NCBI GenBank assembly: GCA_039818945.1
Contig: JBCBSZ010000002.1
Span: 1 to 64,000 of the forward strand
DNA: 64,000 nucleotides
Source: JBCBSZ01 sp039818945
Lineage (GTDB): Bacteria; Actinomycetota; Acidimicrobiia; Acidimicrobiales; Poriferisodalaceae
Direction: 5' to 3'
The translations under genes and the position numbers were made by a program. The notes beneath the pieces were generated by a model. That model saw nothing but the letters and a program-made list of their open reading frames with translations. It was not told the origin of the DNA and made no database searches. Below are positions 24,876 to 33,436 of the stretch, piece by piece; the first letter of the stretch is position 1, and each line of letters starts with the position of its first letter.

Positions 24876-25324
24876 CCGTTCCGTCGACGTGCGACCGCGG
24901 CGAGGCGGGCGTCGTGGTCCTCCCCCTCGTGCTCGCCGCCGTGTTCGGCTTCGGGCTGCTCGGCATCGGCGTCTGGCGGGTGACCGAGACGAGCTCCGCG
25001 GTGGTCGACGCAGCCCGAGCGGGCGCCCGCAGCTACGTCGAGAGCCCGGCGGCGACCGGCGACGGTACGGCATCGGAGCGAGCGGTCGCTGCCGCACGAC
25101 GTTCGGCATCCGCCGCAGGCATCGACGACGTCGACGTGCTGGTGCGGTCCTCCACCCGCGAGCGGTGCGCGGCCGTCGAGGTCACGGTCAGCGCACAGGT
25201 CCCGGCGATGCCGGTGCCGTGGGTGGGCTCGCTCGCGGCGACCACCGTCTCCTCGACGCACCGACAGCTGGTGGATCCCCATCGCGACCATCTGGACGGG
25301 GTGGCCTGGTGCCTGGACGGTTGA
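24872..25324 (+). CDS. TadE/TadF-like pseudopilin
   Basis: A 150-residue protein with leader CDRGEAGVVVLPLVLAAVFG, the RGExG signature of actinobacterial Tad pseudopilins followed by the single membrane helix. The outside domain has two late cysteines (RERCAAVEV and AWCLDG). It starts at GTG 24872 in a GTGA overlap. Longer in-frame readings upstream overlap the previous gene and are rejected. Role inferred from operon position. Confidence 0.7.
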   Translation: MTVPSTCDRGEAGVVVLPLVLAAVFGFGLLGIGVWRVTETSSAVVDAARAGARSYVESPAATGDGTASERAVAAARRSASAAGIDDVDVLVRSSTRERCAAVEVTVSAQVPAMPVPWVGSLAATTVSSTHRQLVDPHRDHLDGVAWCLDG

Positions 25325-25746
25325 CCGCAGCGCACCGCAGCGATCGGGGCAGCGCGCTGCTGCTGGTGCCTGTTGCCGTGCTCATCGTGCTGCTGCTCCT
25401 CACGCTCACGGTCGACGGCGGCCGGGCGTTGGTCGTCCAGCGGCGCGCCGCGAGCGAGGCGACCGCCATCGCCAACGACCTCGCCGCGCTGGGGCTCGAC
25501 CGCCGCGCGTTCCAGGAGGAGGGCGAGCTCCGCCTCCTCCCCGAGGCAGAGCTGGCCGCCCGTGCGGCACCGCTGCTGCATCGCGGCCAGCTCTCGGTCC
25601 GCCGCATCGACGACCTCACCGTGGAGGTCCGGGTGACCGACTCGGTCGTGCCGTGGGTCGGCAACGGCTCGCTGCCGGGCTGGGGCCCCATCGACGTCGG
25701 TGCCACGGCGAGAGGTGAGCTGCGGTCGCCGACCGACGGCGCTTGA
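25309..25746 (+). CDS. TadG-like pilus assembly protein, short
   Basis: The 145-residue protein begins with HRSDRGSALLLVPVAVLIVL, the TadG-type N-terminal anchor, followed by VDGGRALVVQRRAASEATAI, the usual conserved TadG region. It is far shorter than full TadG (no vWA domain). Two starts are possible: GTG at 25309 overlapping the previous gene by 16 bases, or TTG at 25321 with a 4-base TTGA overlap. It ends the first part of the operon, 48 bases before the pseudokinase gene. Confidence 0.75.
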   Translation: MPGRLTAAHRSDRGSALLLVPVAVLIVLLLLTLTVDGGRALVVQRRAASEATAIANDLAALGLDRRAFQEEGELRLLPEAELAARAAPLLHRGQLSVRRIDDLTVEVRVTDSVVPWVGNGSLPGWGPIDVGATARGELRSPTDGA

Positions 25747-25748
25747 CC

Positions 25749-25775
25749 CTTTTCATGCATTTCAGTACTTTTCAT
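25749..25775 (+). promoter_or_regulatory. AT-rich promoter with CTTTTCAT direct repeat
   Basis: CTTTTCAT occurs at 25749-25756 and 25768-25775, 19 bp apart, in an AT-rich island. TACTTT (25766-25771) is a good -10 box that would start transcription near 25778, ahead of the GGAGGT ribosome site (25785-25791) of the pseudokinase gene. The repeat may be a regulator site. Confidence 0.6.
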
Positions 25776-25794
25776 TCAGACGATCGGAGGTCAC

Positions 25795-26970
25795 GTGGCG
25801 ATCGAGCTGCGCATGCATGACGGCGAGGCGGTGGTGGCCAAGGTGCGACCGGGTGTCGACGACGCCCGCACCCGACTCGACGACGAGCGGCGGCTGCTGC
25901 GCGAGCTCGACCTGGCCGGCACGGTGACCCCGCTCGACGAGGAGGTCACCGACGAGCCCGCCCTGCTCCTGCGACCGTCGGGCACCTCCACGCTGGCGTC
26001 GTCGGCCCCCACGCCCGCCGACGTCCGAACGATCGGCGCGTCGTTGGCGGACACCCTCCTCGGACTGCACGAACGAGGCGTGACCCACGGGGCGATCGAG
26101 CCGGATCACGTCCTCTGGTCGCCCGGGCGGTCGCCCGTGCTGTGTGGCTTCGGCACAGCGACTCGGGAGGGCGAGCCGACCGAGGACATCGAGGCGCTCG
26201 GCCGACTCCTCGTGGCGCTCGCCGCCGACGACCCGACCATCGCCGAGGCCGTCGAGGGATCGGGCGGCGACCTCCGGCGCCTGCGCTCATCGCTCGGCCC
26301 GTCGCCCGCATCCGGTCCGATGCTGCCACCGGCGGCGCCGAGGCCGGCCGGGGGTCTCCCCGCCCGACCCATCGGTCGCGAACGCGGACCGAGGGGACGC
26401 TGGCCGGTCGTCGTCGGCGCCGTGCTGCTCATCGCCGCGCTCGCCGGGATCGGCGTGCTGCTCGTCGGTCGTGGCTCCGAGCCCTCCGCGTCACCACCTC
26501 CGTCCACCACCGTGACCTCAACGACACCCACGACCACCGCCCCGACGACCACCACGACCCCTCCCCGAGCCGAGCAGGTCTGGCCGGCACCGAACGACTG
26601 CCCGGCGATCGGACTCGGCTCGGGCGACCGACTCGGCGAGACCGACCTCGACGCCGACGGCTGTCCCGAGTCGGTCGTCCGCGCCGGCGCCGAGCTGGTG
26701 GTGGGCGACCGGCGCTTCGAGGTGGGAAGCCCGGAGGACCTCGTGGTCCTGGGCGACTGGGACTGCGACGGGAGCACGACCCCGACCCTCGTCACCGCGA
26801 CGGCCGGCGCGGTCCATCCGTTCCCGTACTGGCCCGATGAGGGGCCGCTCGACGTCGAGGCGGTCGCCGTGCTCGGTGAGGCCAGCGCCGCGAGCGTCGT
26901 CACCAGCGACGGGTGCGACGCCCTGGTCGTCGAGCTCGCCGACGGCACGACGACCGAGGTCTCGTGGTGA
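25795..26970 (+). CDS. Membrane-anchored Ser/Thr pseudokinase
   Basis: A 391-residue protein. Residues 1-170 follow the Hanks kinase plan but lack key residues: the VAIK-like lysine may be Lys16 in VVAKV, the catalytic loop reads HGAIEPDHV (98-106) instead of HRDxKxxN, and DFG is replaced by GFG (118-120), so catalysis is unlikely. A membrane helix (204-225) leads to a Thr/Pro-rich spacer and an outer domain with DTDLDADGCPESVV-like repeats. GTG start after GGAGGTCAC. It is coupled by GTGA to the LysM gene and follows the Tad genes, suggesting a surface-sensing or anchoring role. Confidence 0.82.
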   Translation: MAIELRMHDGEAVVAKVRPGVDDARTRLDDERRLLRELDLAGTVTPLDEEVTDEPALLLRPSGTSTLASSAPTPADVRTIGASLADTLLGLHERGVTHGAIEPDHVLWSPGRSPVLCGFGTATREGEPTEDIEALGRLLVALAADDPTIAEAVEGSGGDLRRLRSSLGPSPASGPMLPPAAPRPAGGLPARPIGRERGPRGRWPVVVGAVLLIAALAGIGVLLVGRGSEPSASPPPSTTVTSTTPTTTAPTTTTTPPRAEQVWPAPNDCPAIGLGSGDRLGETDLDADGCPESVVRAGAELVVGDRRFEVGSPEDLVVLGDWDCDGSTTPTLVTATAGAVHPFPYWPDEGPLDVEAVAVLGEASAASVVTSDGCDALVVELADGTTTEVSW

Positions 26971-27620
26971 CCGAACGACGCTCCTCGAGAGCGCCGGCCG
27001 CCGGCCTCGTGCTCGCCGGGGCCCTCGCCATCGTCACTGCGTCGGCCCTCGATCCCGCCGGTCTGTCCGAGAGCGAGCAGCTCGCCGTCACGATGCTGCG
27101 CACCGCCGTGGGGCTGCTCGGTGCCCACGCGATCCTCGTCGGTGTCCTCACGCTCGTGGCCTCGGCCCTGGGCTGGATGCGAGGCATCCGGTGGGCGATG
27201 CGCCTCGGCGCCGCCCGTCTCGGCCTCGCCGCCACCATCGGGGCGGCTTCGCTGAGCGCAGCGGCGTTGTCGACGGCGACCCCCGCCGGCGCGGTCGGGG
27301 CCGACCCCGCGGAGACGGCGCCCGTCGCTTCGCTCCGGCCGGTACCAGCGCCGGTCGCCACCCTCACGCCGCTGCCGGCCGAGGAGTCTGGCGACATCGA
27401 CGACGCGCCGACCGAGCAGGCCGAGGCCGGGACGTGGGTCGTCGAGCAGGGTGACCACCTCTGGGCGATCGCCGAAGCGCAGGTCGGCCCCGAGGCCGAC
27501 GACCTCGAGGTGCACGACTACTGGGTCCGCCTCGTCGAGCTCAACACCGACCGCCTCGTCGTCCCCGACGATCCCGACCTCATCCTCCCCGGCCAGGAGC
27601 TCCTGCTGCCCGAGCGGTGA
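26967..27620 (+). CDS. LysM-domain membrane protein
   Basis: A 217-residue protein with two membrane helices (APAAGLVLAGALAIVTASAL and the LLGAHAILVGVLTLVASAL region), a third hydrophobic stretch near residue 90, a Pro/Ala-rich spacer and a C-terminal LysM module (TWVVEQGDHLWAIAEAQVG to LILPGQELLLP) that binds peptidoglycan. The GTG at 26967 overlaps the pseudokinase stop. LysM plus pilus genes suggests anchoring of the pilus machinery to the cell wall (inference). Confidence 0.85.
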   Translation: MTERRSSRAPAAGLVLAGALAIVTASALDPAGLSESEQLAVTMLRTAVGLLGAHAILVGVLTLVASALGWMRGIRWAMRLGAARLGLAATIGAASLSAAALSTATPAGAVGADPAETAPVASLRPVPAPVATLTPLPAEESGDIDDAPTEQAEAGTWVVEQGDHLWAIAEAQVGPEADDLEVHDYWVRLVELNTDRLVVPDDPDLILPGQELLLPER

Positions 27621-27627
27621 GCCGCGC

Positions 27628-28875
27628 CTACGAGCCGAGTGATCCGGCGTGGAGGGTGCCGTTGCGCCCGGCGAGCACGACGGTGCCCGAGCCGGCGGCG
27701 TCCGTCGCAGCGGCCAGACGCTCGGCCCGCGACGACAGGCGACGCTGCCAGGCGCTCCACCGCCGCCCGTCCCACTCGACGCTCGTGACCCGGCCCGAGG
27801 CCGTGAGCACGGCGATGGTCGTCTGGGATCCGCCGGCGCTGGTGACCGCGAGATCGCGCCCGGACTCGGGATGCTCGCCATCCATCGGCACCTCGACGAG
27901 CGGCGGCCACTCCTGGCGCTCGCTGCGCGTCCAGCGGATCGAGCCGTATGCCTCGAGCACGACGAGATCGAGGCCCCCGGTGCCGGCCCTGCTCGCTGCG
28001 ATCGCGCTGCCCCGGTGCGAGCCCACGCCGAGGTCGATCCAGTCGCTCCAGACGTCCCCCTGCCACCAGGTGTGCGTGATCCGGCCCGACGTCGTCAGGA
28101 CGAACACCTCCAGGTGCCCGGGTCGTCGGCTGGCCATCGCGACGTCGACCACCGAGCCGGGCGCGTCACCACCCCTGGGCAGCTCGGCGAAGGGCCGCCA
28201 CTCCCGGTCCCGTGCCCACGAGTGGTGGACGTGACCGCCGTGATCGACGACGACCACCTCGAGCTGGCCCTGCGAGTGCGACGCCGCGTCGAGGGCCTTC
28301 GCACGCGGGAGCCGATCCCGCTCCGCCCACCCACTCCACCCGTCATGGCCTCGCCAGGAGTGCACCACGCGGCCGCTCGTGGTGAGCACGAACACCTCGG
28401 CCTGCCCCGCCGCCTGAGCGGCGACGCCGGCCGCCTCCACGGACTTCGGGTGAGCACCCTGCTGAGGCATCGGCTCGACCGGCCAATCGTTCGAGAACCG
28501 CCTCGCAACCAGTGTCCGGACGAGCGCTTCGGGAACATGGCCGTCCCTCGCCACGTAGCTCTGGAGCGAGTCGACGCCTACCCAGATCGGTACCGGCTCG
28601 AGGATGACGGGAAGGAGCCGGTCACCGGTCAGACCCACCTTGTGGGCCGACCCCAGTTCGGCCTCGACCCAGGTCGAGGCCTCGGCAGCCGGAGACACCA
28701 CGAGCACGAACTCAGACGCCGCAGCGATCGCCTGCCCGATCTGCTTGGCGAAGGGTCCCGGACCCAGGCGCTCCCGATCGATCCAAACTTGGAGGCCAGC
28801 CTCGCTCAGCTCGTCCGCGAGCCGGAGGGCGAACTCCCGATCGGCGCTCGCGTACGAGACGAAGACGTGGGCCAT
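27628..28875 (-). CDS. TIR-domain protein fused to a PLL-like beta-propeller
   Basis: A 415-residue protein. Residues 1-127 form a TIR domain: MAHVFVSYASADREFALRLA, LQVWIDRERLGPG, and a WxxxE motif with Trp69 and the likely NADase glutamate Glu73. Residues 147-415 hold five to six repeats of about 45-50 residues built as EVFVLTTSGRVVHSWRGHDG plus WSGW, the pattern of PLL-type lectin propellers. TIR domains of this type can cleave NAD+ in anti-phage and cell-death systems (known for the family). A propeller sensor is inferred. The ATG lies four bases after the stop of the upstream membrane protein gene, so the two are coupled. It converges with the LysM gene. Confidence 0.88.
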   Translation of the reverse strand: MAHVFVSYASADREFALRLADELSEAGLQVWIDRERLGPGPFAKQIGQAIAAASEFVLVVSPAAEASTWVEAELGSAHKVGLTGDRLLPVILEPVPIWVGVDSLQSYVARDGHVPEALVRTLVARRFSNDWPVEPMPQQGAHPKSVEAAGVAAQAAGQAEVFVLTTSGRVVHSWRGHDGWSGWAERDRLPRAKALDAASHSQGQLEVVVVDHGGHVHHSWARDREWRPFAELPRGGDAPGSVVDVAMASRRPGHLEVFVLTTSGRITHTWWQGDVWSDWIDLGVGSHRGSAIAASRAGTGGLDLVVLEAYGSIRWTRSERQEWPPLVEVPMDGEHPESGRDLAVTSAGGSQTTIAVLTASGRVTSVEWDGRRWSAWQRRLSSRAERLAAATDAAGSGTVVLAGRNGTLHAGSLGS

Positions 28876-28879
28876 TCGC

Positions 28880-29962
28880 CTACGGGTCGACGGGGAGGCC
28901 GGCGCGGCGGCGCAGCACCCGCTCGAGCGACGCGGCGTCGTCGGGGGTCAGACCGGCCCAGCCCGCCACCGTGGGGATCGGCGCCTCCCAGCGGCTGCCG
29001 TCGGGGCGCTGGACCGAGATCATCCAGCCGTTGGCCACCGTGCCGACCTCACCGTCGGCGACGTGATGGTGGCGACGACCGACGATCACGTCGTTGGCCT
29101 CGCTGAGGCGTACGGTGCGGTCGGCGGCGCCGCTGGTGATGCGCAGGTTGCCCTCGGGATCGACCCGGAGCGTCCAGCGGAACGGCATCCAGAACAGCCA
29201 GTCGACGAACAACGCGAACGCGACGACCACCGCACAGGCGATGACCCCGACCTCGGGCGACAGCGCGCTCACGTCCTCGCTGAAGATCGCGATGCCCGTC
29301 GCCGCCGCGATCGCACCGGCGAACACGAAGAACACGGTGCGGACCCGACGCCGGGCCCGAGCGATCTCGGCCAGGCGGGGGTGGCGCCACTCGAAGCGGG
29401 TCCGGTCGCGCTGGTGCCGTGGCGCGAGCGGGAACTGTGACGCGGCCACCGGCGGGACCGCCGAGCCGTCCGCGTCGGCCTTGGCCGCGAGCTGGGCGAC
29501 GATGTGCTCGACCTCCTCGACCGGCGGGTTGAACCAGCCGGCGAGCGCCGGCAGCTCCCGGGTCATGCGGCGGCCGTCGTTGGCCTCCAGCTCGATCCCC
29601 CACCGCCACGGCGCCCCGAGGCGCAGCCGGCCCCTGGCCCGCCGGCACATCCCGACCTCACACCCGGCGAGCGGCACGATCTGGCGATGCCCCCGGCCGT
29701 CGTCGAACACGGCGTCGCCGCGCTCGGTCACGGCCAGGCGGAACGCCATCGACCACGCCCGCTGCTGCCACAGCATGGCCGCACCACCGAGCAGCGCGGC
29801 GGGCAGCACGTAGGTCCGGAGCTGGGCGTCGGCGAAGAACGAGGTGATCGTCAGGATGAGCGCGGTCCCCACGAGCACGAGCAGCACGAGATCGATCGCC
29901 CGCAGGTGCGCAGGCGCCGGCGTGATCCGCCACTCGTAGATCGCTCGACCCGTCTCGCTCAC
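28880..29962 (-). CDS. Four-helix membrane protein coupled to the TIR gene
   Basis: I do not recognise a family for this 360-residue protein. It has two copies of one plan: a pair of membrane helices (IDLVLLVLVGTALILTITSF with TYVLPAALLGGAAML; then VFFVFAGAIAAATGIAIF with VIACAVVVAFALFVDWLFW), each followed by a PH-like beta domain (RLAVTERGDAVFDDGRGHRQ and TLRVDPEGNLRITSG). I chose the GTG at 29962 because GGGAGAC lies nine bases upstream; starts at 29968 and 30001 are possible. The four-base gap to the TIR gene implies joint expression, perhaps as membrane sensor or anchor. Confidence 0.75.
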   Translation of the reverse strand: MSETGRAIYEWRITPAPAHLRAIDLVLLVLVGTALILTITSFFADAQLRTYVLPAALLGGAAMLWQQRAWSMAFRLAVTERGDAVFDDGRGHRQIVPLAGCEVGMCRRARGRLRLGAPWRWGIELEANDGRRMTRELPALAGWFNPPVEEVEHIVAQLAAKADADGSAVPPVAASQFPLAPRHQRDRTRFEWRHPRLAEIARARRRVRTVFFVFAGAIAAATGIAIFSEDVSALSPEVGVIACAVVVAFALFVDWLFWMPFRWTLRVDPEGNLRITSGAADRTVRLSEANDVIVGRRHHHVADGEVGTVANGWMISVQRPDGSRWEAPIPTVAGWAGLTPDDAASLERVLRRRAGLPVDP

Positions 29963-30111
29963 CCGCACCCGTCTCCCAGGGCGAGGGTGCCGGACCCGCA
30001 CCGGTCGGGCGGCACGAGATCACCACCCGAGGTGAGCGGGGACGCGCCGACGCCACGCTTCGTCGACCCGGTGGCCGATGCGAACGCCTCATCGCAGCCG
30101 ATGGCGACCCG

Positions 30112-30161
30112 CTGCCCCACGGAGAGCGATCCTCCCACACTCCGCCCGGCCGGTGGGGCAG
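30112..30161 (-). terminator. Inverted repeat after the propeller lipoprotein gene
   Basis: CTGCCCCAC (30112-30120) and GTGGGGCAG (30153-30161) pair over nine bases, about nine bases beyond the lipoprotein stop on the minus strand. The long loop (32 bases) makes it a weak terminator, but it does separate this gene from the membrane protein/TIR operon. Confidence 0.4.
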
Positions 30162-30170
30162 GGTCACCGC

Positions 30171-31265
30171 TCAGTCGTTGAACGGCACCGTCGGATCGAG
30201 GCGGAAGATGTGGCCGCGGGCCTGGAACTGGAAGTTCAGGACCCAGATGTCGTCGACGACGGGTTCGATCACGTACACCCCGGTGGTCAGCTTGAGCCGG
30301 TCGATCACCTCACCGCTCGTGGCATCGAGCCGGGTGACGATCCCCTGCCCGGAGTCGGGCACCCACACGTCGGTCTCCGTGACGACGAGGTCGAGCGGGC
30401 CCTCACCCACGTCGGTCGTGCTCAGCACCTCGCCGGTGTCCGGATCGAGCTGCTGGAGCCCGTCGGACGTGGTCAGCCAGACCGAGGCGTCGTTGGCGCC
30501 GAACCACTTCGGCGCCTGCCCGACCGCGAGGCGATCGACCACCGCGACGGTGTCAGGATCGATCCGCACCACCTCGGCGTTGAGCTCGTCGGCCACCCAC
30601 ACCAGGCCGTTGGCCACGACCAGTCCGCTGGCGGATCCCAGCCCCTCGACCCGGCCCGACTCGGCGCCGGTGGCCGGATCGACCCGGATCACCACGCCGG
30701 GGTCGCGCTCGGCCACCCACAGGTACCCGGCTCCCGGCTGCAGGTCCCACGGGTCCGAGGCCAGCTCGACGGTGGCGAGCACGTCGCCGGTGTCGGGGTC
30801 GATGCGGTTGACGAGGTCGGTGCCGAGCTCGGCCACCCACAGCTGGTCGTCGATGGCCGCGACGCCGCACGGCCCGCCGCCGGTGCGCAGCCGCTGGATC
30901 ACGTCCCCGGTGGCCGGGTCCATCTCGGCCACGTCGTTGCCGCCGAAGAACGTCACGAACACGCGGCCGGCGTCGGTCACCTCGAGCGCGCACGGCTGAC
31001 GCCCGTGATCCCGACGGTCGATGATCGCCGGCGACTCCTGGGCCTGGGGCGGGGGCAACGTCAGCGGGTCGACGGCCTCCGTGGTCGTGGTGACGACCGT
31101 CGTGGTCGGCGCCGCCGAGGTCGTCGTGGTCGCCACCGTCGTCGAGGTCGTCGGTGCGGCGGTCGGGACCGGCGCCGTGTCGTCACCGTCGTCGTCACCG
31201 CAGGCAGCGGCGAGCAGCGCGACCGCCGCCACCATCACGAGCACACGACACGTCGGTCGTCCCAC
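30171..31265 (-). CDS. Lipoprotein with YVTN/Vgb-like beta-propeller
   Basis: A 364-residue exported protein. The signal VLVMVAAVALLAAAC ends in a lipobox, followed by a Thr-rich linker and about six repeats of the form IDPDTGDVLATVELASDP and LWVAERD, typical of SMP-30/YVTN-like propellers that bind ligands or proteins at the cell surface. The GTG at 31263-31265 is chosen because GGGGGAG lies eight bases upstream, with a TACGCT box further up. No enzymatic residues can be assigned. It is separate from the TIR operon. Confidence 0.82.
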   Translation of the reverse strand: MGRPTCRVLVMVAAVALLAAACGDDDGDDTAPVPTAAPTTSTTVATTTTSAAPTTTVVTTTTEAVDPLTLPPPQAQESPAIIDRRDHGRQPCALEVTDAGRVFVTFFGGNDVAEMDPATGDVIQRLRTGGGPCGVAAIDDQLWVAELGTDLVNRIDPDTGDVLATVELASDPWDLQPGAGYLWVAERDPGVVIRVDPATGAESGRVEGLGSASGLVVANGLVWVADELNAEVVRIDPDTVAVVDRLAVGQAPKWFGANDASVWLTTSDGLQQLDPDTGEVLSTTDVGEGPLDLVVTETDVWVPDSGQGIVTRLDATSGEVIDRLKLTTGVYVIEPVVDDIWVLNFQFQARGHIFRLDPTVPFND

Positions 31266-31327
31266 GGCGCACTCCCCCAGGTCGCTGACGGGAGCGTAGC
31301 CGGCGCTACCGAATCTGTAGACGAGGC

Positions 31328-31894
31328 TCAGGCGACCGCGAGGGCGATGGCGAGCAGGAGCGGGCCGAAGACCACCAGCAGGACCAGACTCAACGCCGAC
31401 CAGGCGGCCAACGAGAGCCGGGGCACCAGGCCCGCCAGGCGGGTCGGGGTGAACGCGCCCATCACATCGTCGAGGTCGGTCGGCAGCTCGGCGGCCAGCT
31501 TGCGCAGCCCCCAGAGCGACCGCAGGCGGCCCTTGCCCTGGAGGCGGCGGGCGATCAGCTGACCGGCATCGCCGAGCTCGTCGACGACCGACCCCGACGC
31601 CGCCTCGACCCGCGACCGGAACCCGGCCGCCTGCCCCTTCGCGTCCTCGCGCACCTCGGCCGCCCACCCGCTCAGGCCACGGCTGAGCACCCAACCCCCG
31701 CCGGCGAGGACCACCGCCACGAGCAGACCGGCCCACCACCGCCCGACGATCAGGCCGATGAGGAGCAGCAGCCCCGCCCAGGCGAAGGCGGCGAGACGGA
31801 TCGTCGACGCACCCCAGTGCGCGGTCCGCGCTGCGGCCGACCCGGCGCGCTCGAGCAGCGGCCCGATGTGGCGGAGCGGATCGTCGTCGGTCAT
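31328..31894 (-). CDS. Membrane protein of unknown function
   Basis: A 188-residue protein with two neighbouring helices near the N-terminus (LAAFAWAGLLLLIGLIVG and AGLLVAVVLAGGGWVLS), an amphipathic middle (EDAKGQAAGFRSRVEAASGS) and a C-terminal helix (LSLVLLVVFGPLLLAIALAV). No family recognised. The ATG at 31892-31894 follows TATGACT nine bases upstream, a possible near-leaderless promoter. It is divergent from metY. Confidence 0.75.
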   Translation of the reverse strand: MTDDDPLRHIGPLLERAGSAAARTAHWGASTIRLAAFAWAGLLLLIGLIVGRWWAGLLVAVVLAGGGWVLSRGLSGWAAEVREDAKGQAAGFRSRVEAASGSVVDELGDAGQLIARRLQGKGRLRSLWGLRKLAAELPTDLDDVMGAFTPTRLAGLVPRLSLAAWSALSLVLLVVFGPLLLAIALAVA

Positions 31895-32018
31895 CGCCGA
31901 CCAGTCATAGCCGACCGACCCGGAGCCCCGAGCCACGGACCCGTGGGCCAAATCCGACCTCGCCAGTCAGCAATTCGGTCACTACGCTCTCCCCGCAGTC
32001 TTGTTTCCGGGAGGACAC

Positions 32019-33332
32019 ATGAGCAGCGAGGCCTGGGGCTTCGAGACCAAGATGATCCACGCGGGTCAGGAGCCCGATGCGGCCACCGGGTCGCGGGCCG
32101 TGCCGATCTACCAGACGACGTCGTACGTCTTCCGCGACAGCGAGCACGCGGCCAACCTGTTCGCGCTCGCCGAGATCGGCAACATCTACACCCGCATCAT
32201 GAACCCGACCCAGCACGTGCTGGAGGAGCGCGTCGGGGCGCTCGAGGGTGGCGTGCGCACCGCCGTCGGGCTCCCGGGCTGCCTCGCGGTGTCGTCGGGT
32301 CAGGCGGCGGAGACGCTGGCCATCCTCAACCTGGCCGAGTCCGGCGACCACATCGTCTCGGCGGCCGCCCTCTACGGCGGCACCTACAACCTCTTCCACC
32401 ACACGCTGCCCAAAATGGGCATCTCGGCGACCTTCATCGATGACCCCGACGACCTCGACGAGTGGGCGGCGGCGATCCAGCCGAACACGAAGGTCCTGTT
32501 CGCCGAGACCATCGGCAACCCGAAGAACAACATCCTCGACATCGAGGGCGTGGCCAAGGTCGCCCACGACGCGGGCGTGCCGCTCATGGTCGACAACACC
32601 GTCGCCACGCCGTACCTGCTCAACCCGATCGCGTTCGGCGCCGACATCGTCATCCACTCGGGCACGAAGTTCCTCGGCGGGCACGGCACGTCGATCGCCG
32701 GGCTGATCGTCGACGGCGGCACCTTCGACTACGCCGCGAGCGGCCGGTTCCCGAACTTCACCGAGCCGGACCCGAGCTACCACGGCCTGGCCTACTTCCC
32801 GGCGCTCGGCCACGGCTCGTTCATCATCAAGGCCCGGGTCCAGCTGCTGCGCGACCTCGGCTGCGCCATCGCCCCGATGAACGCCTTCCAGCTCCTGCAG
32901 GGCATCGAGACGCTCAGCCTCCGCATGGAGCGCCACGTCTCCAACGCCCAGGCCGTCGCCCAGTACCTCGAGGGCCACGAGCAGGTCGAGTGGGTCAACT
33001 ACGCCGGCCTGCCGTCGAACCAGTGGCACGCCGCGGCGCAGAAGTACACGCCGAAGGGCGCCGGCTCGGTGCTCGCGTTCGGCATCAAGGGCGGCGCCGA
33101 GGCCGGTCAGAAGTTCGTCGAGGCCCTCGAGCTGCACAGCCACGTGGCCAACATCGGCGACGTCCGCAGCCTCGCCATCCACCCGGCCAGCACCACCCAC
33201 AGCCAGCTCACCCCGGAGGAGCAGTCGTCCACCGGCGTCGAGCCGAACCTGGTGCGCCTGTCGGTCGGCATCGAGTCGATCGGCGACATCATCGACGACA
33301 TCAACCTGGGCTTCAAGGCCGCCGGCCAGTAG
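32019..33332 (+). CDS. metY: O-acetylhomoserine sulfhydrylase
   Basis: PLP enzyme making homocysteine from O-acetylhomoserine and sulfide, in methionine synthesis. The 437-residue length and opening SEAWGFETKMIHAGQEPD fit the MetY rather than the shorter MetB/MetC branch. The PLP lysine is Lys217 in HSGTKFLGGHGTS, and the substrate arginine region is near SVGIESIGDIIDDI. ATG after GGGAGGACAC. TACGCT at 31983-31988 is a possible -10 box. A strong hairpin follows the stop. No SAM riboswitch is evident in the short leader. Confidence 0.93.
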   Translation: MSSEAWGFETKMIHAGQEPDAATGSRAVPIYQTTSYVFRDSEHAANLFALAEIGNIYTRIMNPTQHVLEERVGALEGGVRTAVGLPGCLAVSSGQAAETLAILNLAESGDHIVSAAALYGGTYNLFHHTLPKMGISATFIDDPDDLDEWAAAIQPNTKVLFAETIGNPKNNILDIEGVAKVAHDAGVPLMVDNTVATPYLLNPIAFGADIVIHSGTKFLGGHGTSIAGLIVDGGTFDYAASGRFPNFTEPDPSYHGLAYFPALGHGSFIIKARVQLLRDLGCAIAPMNAFQLLQGIETLSLRMERHVSNAQAVAQYLEGHEQVEWVNYAGLPSNQWHAAAQKYTPKGAGSVLAFGIKGGAEAGQKFVEALELHSHVANIGDVRSLAIHPASTTHSQLTPEEQSSTGVEPNLVRLSVGIESIGDIIDDINLGFKAAGQ

Positions 33333-33349
33333 TCCGCCCGCCGAACGAG

Positions 33350-33388
33350 CGGATGCGCAGGCCCACCACCGCTGGGTCTGCGCATCCG
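33350..33388 (+). terminator. Terminator hairpin after metY
   Basis: CGGATGCGCAG (33350-33360) pairs perfectly with CTGCGCATCCG (33378-33388). Inside, one G-U pair and CCCA/TGGG extend the stem to 16 bp around a 7-base loop. There is no U-run. It lies 17 bases after the metY stop. Confidence 0.75.
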
Positions 33389-33424
33389 GCTCCCGGGCGC
33401 TGCGGCGTCGGCTCCAGCCGGCGC

Positions 33425-33430
33425 TAGGTT
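33425..33430 (+). promoter_or_regulatory. Leaderless promoter box for the lipoprotein hydrolase
   Basis: TAGGTT is followed by exactly six bases and the ATG at 33437, predicting a leaderless transcript. Confidence 0.6.
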
Positions 33431-33436
33431 CCGACG

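Noticed and set aside
31895..32018. SAM riboswitch ahead of metY
   Set aside because: The leader is short and shows no SAM-I or SAM-II type core; only a plain -10 box and ribosome site are seen.
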